Shown piece after piece: positions 52,967 through 61,970 of a stretch of DNA of 64,000 nt. Position numbers and translations under genes: made by a program. The stretch covers positions 84,218-148,217 of the forward strand of contig NZ_QICI01000041.1 in the NCBI RefSeq assembly GCF_004119445.1, given 5' to 3'. Positions within the stretch are counted from its first letter, which is position 1. The number at the start of each line of letters is the position of its first letter. Below the pieces are notes generated by a model, which was not told the DNA's origin, made no database searches, and worked only from the letters and a program-made list of their open reading frames with translations. The stretch is from Chryseobacterium sp. CH21 (GTDB lineage Bacteria > Bacteroidota > Bacteroidia > Flavobacteriales > Weeksellaceae).

Positions 52967-54160
52967 TTATTTGAAATGTAAATCGTAAGCTCCTGCCACT
53001 TCGGTAGAGACTTCACCTAGCCAGCCAGCTTCCTGATTGACTCCTGTATATATTTTCATAAAATCAACTCCGGGAAGTTTCACATATTTTCCGCTTCTGT
53101 CTACCGCCCATGAAATATCAATATTGGAAGCCGCATCAGTATTCGGGGCATTATCTGCATAACCAAACTCGTAGGATTTCCCTACCCAATAGGATCCGTC
53201 CCCGCTCTGATCGAAGAAATTATTTGCCAGTCTGGTTCCTGAAAAACTGTAAGAAGGATCTGTGAACCACAAAGGATAATAACTTTGTACGTGGAAAGTA
53301 TTTTTTGTTTTAAATCCTTGATTTCCCAGATTATCGTTCCATTTGATATATTCTACATCAGTCTGCCAGAATTCGGTTCCGGCTACTGGTGTTTTATTTT
53401 CGTTGGGTTTATAATAAGTAATGCTGTAATCTTTTACAGTGGTATTTTTGAAATATTCACTGCCTGCAATTTCGTACCATTCATCATTATCAGGTTTTCC
53501 GTTTTTGTTTCGGTCGTAGGCTACCATAATGATCCCTGGCTCACAAGACCCTGAGCGTTGATCTGCAGCATCATTTCCAAAGAATGCATTTCCCAATACT
53601 TTAAAATCACGCCCATTCAGATTGGGAATAGTATGATCAAAACCGAAAACGACATATCCGCCATATCCTCCAAGACTTATCATGGTAGAATTTCCTCCCA
53701 CCAACGATTCATTGGCTTTCTGAAGCATATTCGCAGCAGTATTCCCTGGTAAATATTCCGGAATTTCGTTCATGAACTGTCCAACAGCAGGACGGAACTC
53801 CAGTACTTTGGAAATATATTTACTGTAAGGTGTTTTTTCTTTGGTAACGATTATTTTAGAATGAAAAACCTGCTCGTTTCCTTTATTGCTGATCTTTAAA
53901 GTCAAAGGATAAGCATCTGCTTTCGGGCTGATAAATTCAAGTTCTGAATTTTGAGAAATAATGGAATCATTAATACTCCATACAACTGATCCTGATGCAT
54001 TGGTAGGAATACTCAACACTTTGAAACGCTCAATAGAGTAAGAATCATCCAGACCGTTGAATGTAAATTCATCTTCATCGTCATGTTTACAAGCTATCAC
54101 TCCTACGAGGAAGCATGATAAAAATCCGATTTTTAAATAAGTAAAGGTATTTCTGTTCAT
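52967..54160 (-). CDS. Surface lipoprotein of the B12 operon
   Basis: 397 residues, lipobox GVIAC (Cys24). PKD-like beta domain about 35-110 then a larger domain (VVFGFDHTIPNLNGRDFKVLGNAF, CEPGIIMVAYDRNKNGKPDNDEWYEIAGSE) including a Ca-binding-like DxNxNGxPDxxE loop. Proteins like this accompany B12-binding loci in Bacteroidota, but I cannot name a tested homologue. Second accessory gene after the beta-propeller protein. Confidence 0.7.
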   Translation of the reverse strand: MNRNTFTYLKIGFLSCFLVGVIACKHDDEDEFTFNGLDDSYSIERFKVLSIPTNASGSVVWSINDSIISQNSELEFISPKADAYPLTLKISNKGNEQVFHSKIIVTKEKTPYSKYISKVLEFRPAVGQFMNEIPEYLPGNTAANMLQKANESLVGGNSTMISLGGYGGYVVFGFDHTIPNLNGRDFKVLGNAFFGNDAADQRSGSCEPGIIMVAYDRNKNGKPDNDEWYEIAGSEYFKNTTVKDYSITYYKPNENKTPVAGTEFWQTDVEYIKWNDNLGNQGFKTKNTFHVQSYYPLWFTDPSYSFSGTRLANNFFDQSGDGSYWVGKSYEFGYADNAPNTDAASNIDISWAVDRSGKYVKLPGVDFMKIYTGVNQEAGWLGEVSTEVAGAYDLHFK

Positions 54161-54174
54161 TTCTTAAAGTTTGG

Positions 54175-55308
54175 TTATTTGTATAAAAAAGCGAAGTGGG
54201 CTGGGATATTTCCGCCTTCCGTTTTCCATTTAAAGTGTCCGTTTTTATCAAAGCAATACACAAATCCCATAGACACGTAATTTCTGGCATCTGTCATGTA
54301 AATATCTTCAGTGATGGGGTTTACTGCTATGCCGTAAGGTGTTTTAATGGCATCTTCATATTCTTTATCAAAAATTCTGTTGGCAATGATCTGCTCTGTT
54401 TTTACATCAATAATCCCAAAACTCTTTTTATAGCTGTGGGTATTATAATTGAATTCATTTCCATAGAAATAGAGTTTATCATTGACGATCGTCATTTCAC
54501 TCACGGAAAGATTGAAGTTCTTTTTCACAGTTCCTGTAGCTGCATCTATTAAATACAAACTGGAAGGCACATTATAATAATCTCCTCTTGAGGTTACATA
54601 CAAATCACCGTAATTGTCTTTTTTAAGGTGATGAAGATTGATGGCTACATCCAGTTTTTTAATCTCTGTAAAGCTGTTTAAATCTATTACGGAAACAGTA
54701 TTATCATAGTTGGGAGCACGATATCCTCCGGAATTGGCAACAAAAAGCTGGTTTCCTACAATTTCAATTTCTTCGGGTTGATATCCTACTGTTACTTCAC
54801 GCTGGATGGAAAGAGAAGCGGTATCAATTTCCACTACTTTTCCCTTAGGTGCTTTAGGGTTAATATCTACTGGGCCTGCATAGCTGCTTGCATATGCTTT
54901 TCCGTCTTTGAAGGCAAGATACCTACAGTTTTGCAGCGGAATAGAAGTAATACGTTTAGCCGTTTTAGCATCCAATACTTCAATTTTATTGGAAACATTG
55001 ACAACGATGTAAAGTTTGCTTCCATAGACTTTAATATCATTTCCTACATCTCCCAACTCTTTTACCACATTGGGATTTATTTCCGCATAGATATTCCGGT
55101 AATAAGTTCCTTTGGTATAGTCAAAAAAATCCAGCGTACATTTATTACTTCCCATGTTCCCTTCATTGAGCATATAGAAGCCTTTTATTGCCGTATTTTC
55201 TGAGGGAAGTCCTTCCACCACTTCCTGACGGACAATAATTTCATCTGTACGGCATGACGTAAGAAAAGCTAATACAAGAAATAAAAAATAAAAGTTTAGT
55301 TTTCTCAT
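54175..55308 (-). CDS. BtuG-like beta-propeller lipoprotein
   Basis: 377 residues, lipobox FLTSC (Cys19). Seven or so YncE-type repeats (YGSKLYIVVNVSNKIEVLDAKT, GNQLFVANSGG, NTVSVIDLNSFTEIKKLDV, DLYVTSRGDYYNV) make a beta-propeller. In Bacteroides, BtuG propeller lipoproteins bind B12 on the cell surface and cap the BtuB channel. The start overlaps the stop of the receptor gene by 4 bp (ATGA), and the operon carries a cobalamin riboswitch, so the assignment is well supported. Confidence 0.78.
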   Translation of the reverse strand: MRKLNFYFLFLVLAFLTSCRTDEIIVRQEVVEGLPSENTAIKGFYMLNEGNMGSNKCTLDFFDYTKGTYYRNIYAEINPNVVKELGDVGNDIKVYGSKLYIVVNVSNKIEVLDAKTAKRITSIPLQNCRYLAFKDGKAYASSYAGPVDINPKAPKGKVVEIDTASLSIQREVTVGYQPEEIEIVGNQLFVANSGGYRAPNYDNTVSVIDLNSFTEIKKLDVAINLHHLKKDNYGDLYVTSRGDYYNVPSSLYLIDAATGTVKKNFNLSVSEMTIVNDKLYFYGNEFNYNTHSYKKSFGIIDVKTEQIIANRIFDKEYEDAIKTPYGIAVNPITEDIYMTDARNYVSMGFVYCFDKNGHFKWKTEGGNIPAHFAFLYK

Positions 55309-57338
55309 AGGGTGAAGTTTAGAATAAGTTTAAAGTTTCTTCCAGGCATTGGATAATTGAGGACAACATCATAGTATTGATTGAAAATATTATTCATCTC
55401 AAGGCTTACTTTAAACTGATGATTCGCCCAGTTGAATTTTTTCTGAACAGACAGATCATGGGTATACCAAGGCTGAACATAATTGTATTGAATATTATCC
55501 TGATTCACATCATATCTTTCTCCTACGTACATTGCACTGTAATTGAAACTCCAGTCTTTATAATCTGCCATCAGACTGAAAGATCCGCTATGCCATGGCG
55601 TGTAAGGAATCTGATTACGGTAGAAAGTGTCTTCAGAATCACTCATATCTCTTGCGCTTTGGTATGTATAAGAAAGCAACGGTCGAAGGGTTACTTTTCC
55701 CAGTTGCATCTCAGTCTGTACATTTACATCAGCACCGATAATTTCAACCATCCCCAGGTTCATCATCAGCCATCGGAACATACTTCCATTAGGGGCAGCT
55801 ACAATTTTGTCCTGTACTTTGTTGTAATAACCGTCTACTTTAGCATAAAATGTTTTAAAAAGACGGTTGTTATAATTCTTCTGATAGGTAAATCCTACAT
55901 CATACTGATTGGTGAACTCCGGTTTCAGGTAGGTATTTCCGATATTGGTATAATACAAATCATTGAAGGTCGGAAGTCGAAAAATCCTTTTATAGAAAGC
56001 TCTTAGAGTAAGCTCTGGGATTATTTCAGGCTGATAGCTCATAAATACAGCCGGTGTCCATTCTCTGGCATCTCCCGGTCTTTTGTTTTTTCTTACTTCT
56101 TCAAATGTGAAGGTTCCTAAAAGACTTCCCAGAATTTTGAATCTGTTCCACTGATACGTTGTAGCCAATGCAACCAATGTTGTGTAACGTGTAGGATATG
56201 AGAAGTTATCCAGATTCGCATCCAGATTATTGTACTGAAAATCTCCACTCAGACTGACATCCCAATTGGGAGTGATAGAATAGATATTGGATGAAGAAAG
56301 ATAAAGTTCCCTTTGGATATAGGTATTATCGGTATAAATAATAGACTGCGAACGAACTGTATCCATGAAATGGGTATAATCGTAAGCGAATTTTGCCTTC
56401 AGCTGTGTTTCAAATTTCGGGAACAGTTTTTTTCTCAGATTGGCCTGTACAAAATAATTTTCATCGGAAAGCCTTGCTCCTCTTCCTCCGAAACGTCCAT
56501 TGACAATAGGTGCGGGCATTCCTCGGTCTGAAATATAGCCGTATCCACGGATATTCCAGCTTCCGTTATTTAAAGTTCCGTTTAAAGAAGTTTCAAAGCG
56601 TTTTGCTTTGATATCTGAATCCTGTCTCTTTGCAATGGTATCATACGCCTGTTGCCCATCAGGATATTTCTTTGCGTATCGAAATCTGTAAATTCCGTCA
56701 CTTTGCATAAATTCTCCACTAAAGCTGGCAGAAACCCTGTCCGAAATCTTCTGTTCCAATCTGAATGATGGATTGAAAAGATCAATAGAGGCACTTTTCG
56801 CTCTTATAACAAGATTGGTTTTCCTATTTCCTTTAAATACTGGGGTTTTAGGCTGTAAATAAATAGATCCTGAAGAACCGAAATCTTTTGCCGGTTGGAA
56901 AATCTCACTTTTCTGGCCGTTATACAATGATATTTCTTCCAGATCGTCCAAAGAATATCTTCCCAAATCTACCAGTCCATTCTGGGCATTTCCTAATTGA
57001 ATTCCATCATAGAAAACACCTACGTGCTGGCTTCCCATACTTCGAATATTAATGGTTTTCAAACCACCCAGCCCTCCATAATCTTTGATCTGAACTCCTG
57101 AAAAATACCGCAGTGCATCTGCAACAGAATGACCGTTCAGTCTTTCCAGCTGTTCGCCTTGCAGGGTTTGCGCAGGAAGGATTTCTTTAAAATTCTTTTT
57201 GTAAAGATTGATTCCTTTAATGGTCTCTTCTTTAAGACTGTCTTTTTTCTTAGTTTGGGAAGACAAAAGTTGAGATGTGATCACCAATATGGTAAAAACA
57301 GCTTTTTGAATTGCCGAAGTAGTTAGTTTTGCCGCCAT
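55305..57338 (-). CDS. btuB: TonB-dependent vitamin B12 receptor (BtuB-like)
   Basis: 677 residues from the ATG at 57338, which gives a signal peptide (KAVFTILVITSQLLSSQ); the frame to 57404 is not used. TonB-box region then plug domain about 45-150 (LQGEQLERLNGHSVADALRYFSGVQIKDYGGLGGLKTINIRSMG) and a 22-strand barrel ending in the aromatic FKLILNFTL. Transport of cobalamin across the outer membrane with TonB. Immediately downstream of the riboswitch; first gene of a four-gene operon. Confidence 0.87.
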   Translation of the reverse strand: MAAKLTTSAIQKAVFTILVITSQLLSSQTKKKDSLKEETIKGINLYKKNFKEILPAQTLQGEQLERLNGHSVADALRYFSGVQIKDYGGLGGLKTINIRSMGSQHVGVFYDGIQLGNAQNGLVDLGRYSLDDLEEISLYNGQKSEIFQPAKDFGSSGSIYLQPKTPVFKGNRKTNLVIRAKSASIDLFNPSFRLEQKISDRVSASFSGEFMQSDGIYRFRYAKKYPDGQQAYDTIAKRQDSDIKAKRFETSLNGTLNNGSWNIRGYGYISDRGMPAPIVNGRFGGRGARLSDENYFVQANLRKKLFPKFETQLKAKFAYDYTHFMDTVRSQSIIYTDNTYIQRELYLSSSNIYSITPNWDVSLSGDFQYNNLDANLDNFSYPTRYTTLVALATTYQWNRFKILGSLLGTFTFEEVRKNKRPGDAREWTPAVFMSYQPEIIPELTLRAFYKRIFRLPTFNDLYYTNIGNTYLKPEFTNQYDVGFTYQKNYNNRLFKTFYAKVDGYYNKVQDKIVAAPNGSMFRWLMMNLGMVEIIGADVNVQTEMQLGKVTLRPLLSYTYQSARDMSDSEDTFYRNQIPYTPWHSGSFSLMADYKDWSFNYSAMYVGERYDVNQDNIQYNYVQPWYTHDLSVQKKFNWANHQFKVSLEMNNIFNQYYDVVLNYPMPGRNFKLILNFTL

Positions 57339-57460
57339 TAGCTCATTTAGTATCATGAAGACGCTAATGGATATAAGATAGCAACGACAAAGCGCAGCTG
57401 TCACTGCACAAAATCATTGATGTCCTAAGCTTTATTCCACGAAAGCGTCAAACGATTATT

Positions 57461-57623
57461 GTCTGGCAGGTCTTCTGACTTACTCCATTTTTGAAATCCT
57501 TCCCATTAAAAAACAGTGGATATATTTTTCAAAAACTTTGGTGTGGAGCTTACAGCAGCGGGTCTGTTCCGGATTCTCACCGGATTCCCTTTTAAGAGCT
57601 TTTTAGGGCTCACCAAATTTCGG
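57461..57623 (-). promoter_or_regulatory. Cobalamin riboswitch
   Basis: Read on the minus strand: GGTGAG near the 5' end, GGAATCCGGTGAGAATCCGG, ACAGACCCGCTGCTGTAAG, CCACTG, GGGAAGG, and GTAAGTCAGAAGACCTGCC. These are the conserved B12-box blocks in order. It lies between the promoter and the BtuB-like gene and would lower expression when adenosylcobalamin binds. Confidence 0.96.
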
Positions 57624-57653
57624 CAAAGATAAATAATTATTCCTAATCCCCAA
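57624..57653 (-). promoter_or_regulatory. Promoter of the B12-uptake operon
   Basis: On the minus strand: TTG (57653-57651), 19 bp, TATCTTTG (57631-57624), directly upstream of the riboswitch. Confidence 0.75.
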
Positions 57654-57676
57654 TTAAAATCATGATTCATAAACAA

Positions 57677-57700
57677 TTAAAGCTCCCGAAGGAGCTTTAA
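57677..57700 (-). terminator. Terminator of the copper/redox operon
   Basis: TTAAAGCTCC (57677-57686) pairs with GGAGCTTTAA (57691-57700); the loop on the minus strand is TTCG. Confidence 0.8.
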
Positions 57701-57724
57701 CATCATTTCATTAGGGGTTTCTCT

Positions 57725-58671
57725 TTAAATTCCAATATTCAGAAAAATACTGAATCTTGATTTTGCTTCAATATCTCCTCCTGCCAGATGTGTGTACATG
57801 GGAAGCATGATCTCACTTCCCAGACTGAGTTTTTTATAAGAAGCTTCAAATCCTAGTTTTCCGTACAAAGCACTTCCTGCAGTATTGGGCAAGGCTTCAT
57901 CAAACTGTTTGTTCTGGGCATAAACTTCACCCTGAACGCCAGTTTTTACAGAAAAAATGGATTTTTCATTGCCTGCAACCTGATAAAAACCTGTTGCAGC
58001 ATAGTTCCATTGGTTTCCAAAGCGGTAATTTTTCTTATTCTCGGTTTTAATCGTGTAATCTGTATTGACCAATACAGCCACTTTATTTTTCTGAAATTTA
58101 TAATTCAAAGCCGCTTGGTAATCCCAGCTGCCTGTTCCCAATTGAAAACTCGGATTAACCCCGGACGCTCCTTTTTCATCAAACTTTCCCAGTGGAATTT
58201 TTACTCCCAAACCTCCGCTCAGATGGTGAAAATTATCTTTAGAACTCATCAGCTGGTAAATTCCCATCAGGTTCAGATCTCCGATCCCATTGATTTTGAT
58301 ATCTCCCTGCATGGTTTTCTTTTCATGAAATGGAATGGCAGGCTTGCATATACGCTCAGCTTTTTAGTCAGCGGAATTTTTCCCCAAAGTTGCAACGTAT
58401 TGAAATACTGATCCTGTGTAAGATCTTTTACAAATAAGTTTTCTTTGGCTTTGTAATGCTGGGCAAAGTATTTGATTCCTATAAACTGTGGATTCAGCAA
58501 AGATTCAAAGCCTGAAGATCCGTTTCCAGCCGCACAGCCACAGGCATCACAATCATCATCAAAATCGAATCTGCTAAAGGTTTCCGGAGTAATATACGCA
58601 CTGTCTCTAATGGTTTTTGCCTGATACTGACTCAACAGGATCAAACTTACGATCACTATAATCTTCTTCAT
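57725..58671 (-). pseudogene. Outer-membrane beta-barrel protein, split by a frameshift
   Basis: Two overlapping frames (58273-58671, 57725-58312) form one protein of about 314 residues: signal peptide (IIVIVSLILLSQYQAK), a striking DDDCDACGCAAGNGSSG segment near 38-54, then barrel strands (QLWGKIPLTKKLSVYASLPFHF; INGIGDLNLMGIYQLM; FSIFLNIGI at the end). Adding one A to the four-A run (plus-strand T 58315-58318) rejoins it as FMKRKTMQGDIKING. Transport or structural role next to the MbnH/MbnP pair; the Cys/Asp cluster suggests metal contact. Break is either real or a homopolymer error. Confidence 0.78.
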
Positions 58672-58683
58672 GTTTTCTATAAA

Positions 58684-59730
58684 TTATTCTGCAAATTTTG
58701 GATTGGATATAAAACTTTTATCCGATAATGTTTTAAGGAAAGCAATAATCGATTGTTTTTCCTGGCTGTTCATGGCAATTCCCACATGACCATTTTGTTT
58801 CAGCTGTGGATCGAGATTAGCATTATCTTCCACCTGATCCGAATAGAAATTGAGAACTGCTTCTAAGGTGTAAAATCTTCCGTCATGCATGTATGGAGCA
58901 GTATATTCTACATTTCTCAAGCTAGGAACACGGAATTTCATCCAATCAACCTGATTAAGGGAAACTCTGTAACGTCCCGCATCTTTGAATTCTGTATTGT
59001 AATACATTCCCGTATTTCTGAAGCTTTCATCCGTAAACAGTTCTCCACTATGACAGGAAGCACATTTCTGCCCGAACAAAGCCATTCCTTGAGTTTCTGC
59101 TGAAGTCAACTGTTCTTTTCCCTGTCTGAATCTGTCATATTTTGAATCTGCAGAAATTAAAGAGGCCATAAACTGCGACAATGCTTTCAGAATTCTTTCG
59201 CCGGTAATGGTTTCATCACCATAAGCTTCTCTGAACAGTTTTTTATACTTCTGATCATCTTTTATCCTTGAAATAGCTTCCGGTATGGAGCTGTCCATTT
59301 CATTCACATCGGTAATCGGGCTGATAGGCTGTTCATTAAGGTTATGAATCACACCGTCCCACATATATCTTTTCAAAAAAGCCATATTCTGAATGGGTGG
59401 GGCATTCCTGATTCCGATTCTGTCGTCAACACCATGACTTACCGTATGACCATGATGAGTAAAGGCATTTTCCTGAATATGACAGAAACCACACGAAATA
59501 GTATTATTTCTGGAAAGTCTGCCTTCATAGAATAATTTTCGCCCCAGCTCTACTCCGTTTTTAGTCACCGGATTGATTGATTTGTCAAAGGTCATTTCCG
59601 GAAAATAAGAAGGAAACTGCAGGTTATACGCTTCATCTTTTTCCAGTGGCTGTATCACCTCATCAGAACAGGAAACACAACTTAACACAACAAGCAGAAC
59701 CCATAATGTCTTAATAGAAAAATTAATCAT
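58684..59730 (-). CDS. Di-heme cytochrome c peroxidase/MbnH-like protein
   Basis: 348 residues, lipobox VSC-S (about Cys19-21). Two c-type heme sites: Cys80-Gly-Phe-Cys83-His84 and Cys223-Ala-Ser-Cys226-His227, in the order of bacterial CcpA/MauG/MbnH enzymes; MHDGRFYTLEAVLNFY near the C terminus is also typical. MbnH, the partner of MbnP, uses a bis-Fe(IV) state to oxidise a tryptophan in MbnP to kynurenine. Its start overlaps the MbnP stop by 8 bp, so the pair is translationally coupled. Confidence 0.88.
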   Translation of the reverse strand: MINFSIKTLWVLLVVLSCVSCSDEVIQPLEKDEAYNLQFPSYFPEMTFDKSINPVTKNGVELGRKLFYEGRLSRNNTISCGFCHIQENAFTHHGHTVSHGVDDRIGIRNAPPIQNMAFLKRYMWDGVIHNLNEQPISPITDVNEMDSSIPEAISRIKDDQKYKKLFREAYGDETITGERILKALSQFMASLISADSKYDRFRQGKEQLTSAETQGMALFGQKCASCHSGELFTDESFRNTGMYYNTEFKDAGRYRVSLNQVDWMKFRVPSLRNVEYTAPYMHDGRFYTLEAVLNFYSDQVEDNANLDPQLKQNGHVGIAMNSQEKQSIIAFLKTLSDKSFISNPKFAE

Positions 59731-60553
59731 TGTGAACGTGATCTACTTTAAACATTTTTGTAAGATTGTTGGTAATGTCTACCAGGTGTTGGTTTGAACC
59801 CATCAGCATATCATTACCTGTGGCAAGCGTAAGCGCCTTATCTCCGCTCAAAAACTGGTTCAGGTCTGCCAGGACATGTACAGAAGGTCGAATTTGTGCC
59901 GTCACTCTAGCTGTTGTCGGAAGATTCAATGTGATTTCGCGATAGAGATCAGGCTGTTGATTAGCGGTAACATTCCCCATATTTCCGGTATGATTCATGA
60001 ATTCCTTTGAAGGAGTATCATTTCCATATTTTCCTTCCAGTTTTACAAAAATATAACCGGCGGCCCATGACCATGTCATTCCTTTCTGTTTGGCTTTTGT
60101 CCAGAATTCAGCCTGTCCGTCTTGTCCTAACAAATAGGCTTTCTGGCTGACACCTAATCCGAATTTTATTTTTTTGTAATTGTTTTTCGGAACACCATCC
60201 AGATTAAGGTAGATAATTCCGGCCACCGCATCTGCCTGATCTACGATAAAGGCTCCTTTATCCGGATTGTTTTCATTATATTTAAATTCGTTTCCGTTCT
60301 CGTCTATCAGTGAAATGTTGCTGATGACGTATTTCAAAGCAGAAAAATTATGTTTCTGTCCGTTAGAAGAAGTCTGAACGGTCTGATTCAACACGATATC
60401 TCCTACATTATTAAATCCGTTTTCAAATTTAATCTGAAGTTTTCCTGGAGTGGTATCTTGTGGATTTTCATCGTCTCTGCTGCTTTCGCAGGCTACAAAA
60501 GAAAATAAAGTAAAGGCAATAAAGAATAGTGATAAAAATTTATAAATTTTCAT
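59723..60553 (-). CDS. MbnP-family copper-binding protein
   Basis: 276 residues from the ATG at 60553 (MKIYKFLSLFFIAFTLFSFVAC, lipobox Cys22); the frame to 60616 runs into a repeat and is not used. MbnP domain: LQIKFENGFNNVGDIVLNQTVQT, FSALKYVISNISLIDENG, KKIKFGLGVSQKAY, and the Trp-containing GMTWSWAAGYIFVKLEGKY near 160-180. MbnP binds copper in the periplasm or on the surface after its Trp is oxidised by the di-heme partner. Five or so His (HNHTG-type and C-terminal HLVDIT, VDHVHND) are candidate ligands. Confidence 0.85.
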   Translation of the reverse strand: MKIYKFLSLFFIAFTLFSFVACESSRDDENPQDTTPGKLQIKFENGFNNVGDIVLNQTVQTSSNGQKHNFSALKYVISNISLIDENGNEFKYNENNPDKGAFIVDQADAVAGIIYLNLDGVPKNNYKKIKFGLGVSQKAYLLGQDGQAEFWTKAKQKGMTWSWAAGYIFVKLEGKYGNDTPSKEFMNHTGNMGNVTANQQPDLYREITLNLPTTARVTAQIRPSVHVLADLNQFLSGDKALTLATGNDMLMGSNQHLVDITNNLTKMFKVDHVHND

Positions 60554-60602
60554 TGTTGATTTTTTAAGTTGAATTAATTTGAATGGCTGTAACAGCTTTT
60601 TT

Positions 60603-60715
60603 ACCACAAAAGGCACAAAAGTTCTTACACTTAATTTATTTTAAGTGGCAGGCTTTATGCATAATTAAGAACACTTAAGCTTTTAATTTATCTAAGCTTT
60701 TATGACTTTTGTGGT
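60603..60715. repeat. Intergenic repeat with ACCACAAAAG inverted ends
   Basis: ACCACAAAAG (60603-60612) is the perfect reverse complement of CTTTTGTGGT (60706-60715). The inside is AT-rich, with CACTTAA and TTAAGTG inverted. Looks like a small MITE-type element between the MbnP gene and the upstream gene. Confidence 0.55.
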
Positions 60716-60734
60716 TGAATAGTGATGGTTTAAC

Positions 60735-61103
60735 TTAAAAAACCGGTGGTTTGAAAATGTGGGTAAGAAACAGAAAAGAATAAGCTGTTTCATAAGTAAA
60801 ATTGAAATTGAAAAACGAACGTTTCTCAGTAGTGCTAATCTCTGTAGTTTCCGGCAGGATATAGATATCAAGAACTTTCTGCCCTGAGTTTTTGAGTTTC
60901 TGAAAAGGTGAAGATTCTGAATCATTGGTTTTGGCCAGTTCTTTACTCAGATAACATTTTCCGTTACAGTGAATCTCAGGTCTGTTTTTATTAATACAGA
61001 GAACTTTTACGATATAATCATAATTTACAGCATACTCTACCACGGGCGCTAAAGGTCTTAGCACCATATAAAAGGTAAAAAGTATGCTGTAAAATAATTT
61101 CAT
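60735..61103 (-). CDS. Small exported protein with Cys motif, copy A
   Basis: 122 residues. N-terminal hydrophobic segment, then RPLAPVVEYAVNYDYIVKVLC-I-N-K-N-RP-(x)3-C-NGKCYLSKELAKT: three conserved cysteines in a CxNxNxP(x)3CxGKCY pattern; the C terminus IFKPPVF. Shares this pattern and ending with the protein at 63141-63503. I do not recognise a named family. Located between SOD and MbnP in a copper/redox cluster, so a metal-handling role is plausible. Probably membrane-anchored by its N-terminal segment. Confidence 0.7.
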   Translation of the reverse strand: MKLFYSILFTFYMVLRPLAPVVEYAVNYDYIVKVLCINKNRPEIHCNGKCYLSKELAKTNDSESSPFQKLKNSGQKVLDIYILPETTEISTTEKRSFFNFNFTYETAYSFLFLTHIFKPPVF

Positions 61104-61107
61104 TTGA

Positions 61108-61782
61108 CTACTTCTTGCTTATCGCTTCGTCGTATCTTCTGCTGATCTCTTTCCAGTTGGTAACATTCCAGATTGCAGTCAAATAATCTGCTCTTTTATT
61201 CTGGTATTTCAAATAATAAGCATGTTCCCAGACATCAATTCCGAAGATAGGAGTTCCCTTCTCTTCCACCACATCCATTAAAGGATTGTCCTGATTAGGA
61301 GTAGAGGAAACAAACAATTTCCCATCTTTCCCTACAGAAAGCCATGCCCAGCCTGATCCGAAACGGTCTGCTCCGGCTTTAGCCATTTTTTCTTTAAAAG
61401 CATCCATACTTCCGAAAGTTTCAGTGATCGCTTTTGCTAATTTTGCGGAAGGCTGTGTATTTTTCTGAGGCGTAAGAACCGTCCAGAAGAGTTCGTGGTT
61501 GTAATGTCCTCCTGCATTATTTCTCACTGCAGCAGGCAGTTTTGAAACATTGGAAAGAATCTGAAACAACGTTTCTTTTTCCTGAGGAGTTCCTGTAATA
61601 GCCTTATTCAGGTTGGCTACATACGCTGCAGCATGTTTTGAATAATGAATTTCCATCGTTTGGGCATCAATATTCCCTTCCAAAGCATTATAAGCATATG
61701 GCAATGGGGTCTGCTTAAACTGAGCCAGTGTAAACTGCGCCGCGAAAACTGCACTTAAAGCAGCTATTTTCAAAATCTTCAT
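61108..61782 (-). CDS. sod: Exported Fe/Mn superoxide dismutase
   Basis: 224 residues; signal peptide [21 protein letters not shown] predicts export, unusual for Fe/Mn SODs but known in Bacteroidota. Metal ligands His46 (EIHYSKHAA), His96 ([10 protein letters not shown]), Asp183 and His187 ([10 protein letters not shown]). Removes superoxide; the periplasmic location would protect heme and copper proteins in the cluster. 4 bp upstream of copy A of the Cys-motif protein. Confidence 0.93.
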   Translation of the reverse strand: MKILKIAALSAVFAAQFTLAQFKQTPLPYAYNALEGNIDAQTMEIHYSKHAAAYVANLNKAITGTPQEKETLFQILSNVSKLPAAVRNNAGGHYNHELFWTVLTPQKNTQPSAKLAKAITETFGSMDAFKEKMAKAGADRFGSGWAWLSVGKDGKLFVSSTPNQDNPLMDVVEEKGTPIFGIDVWEHAYYLKYQNKRADYLTAIWNVTNWKEISRRYDEAISKK

Positions 61783-61819
61783 AACGTTTTTGTTTATGGT
61801 TTAACAATGTTTTCTATTA

Positions 61820-61970
61820 GGCTGGAGGATGGGAGATCGAGGATGGAAGTCATTAATGTTATAATATAACTTCTTCAACTTCTGTTTTGCTTTTACAGCT
61901 ATCTCAAAAATCGCCAGAACTTCATTGTCCGGAATAACTTCCAGCTTATAGCATCCAACTTCCCTTCTCT
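61820..61970. repeat. Second intergenic element with GGCTGGA/CTTCCAGC ends
   Basis: Left GGCTGGAGGATGGGAG and right CTTCCAGC (61938) plus CCAACTTCCCTTCTCTC are purine-rich and pyrimidine-rich versions of the same ends found at 16770-16928. About 150 bp, no ORF. Confidence 0.4.

Noticed and set aside
55377..56006. A 209-codon open frame on the plus strand
   Set aside because: Antisense to the BtuB-like receptor; Ile/His-rich shadow translation with no motif.
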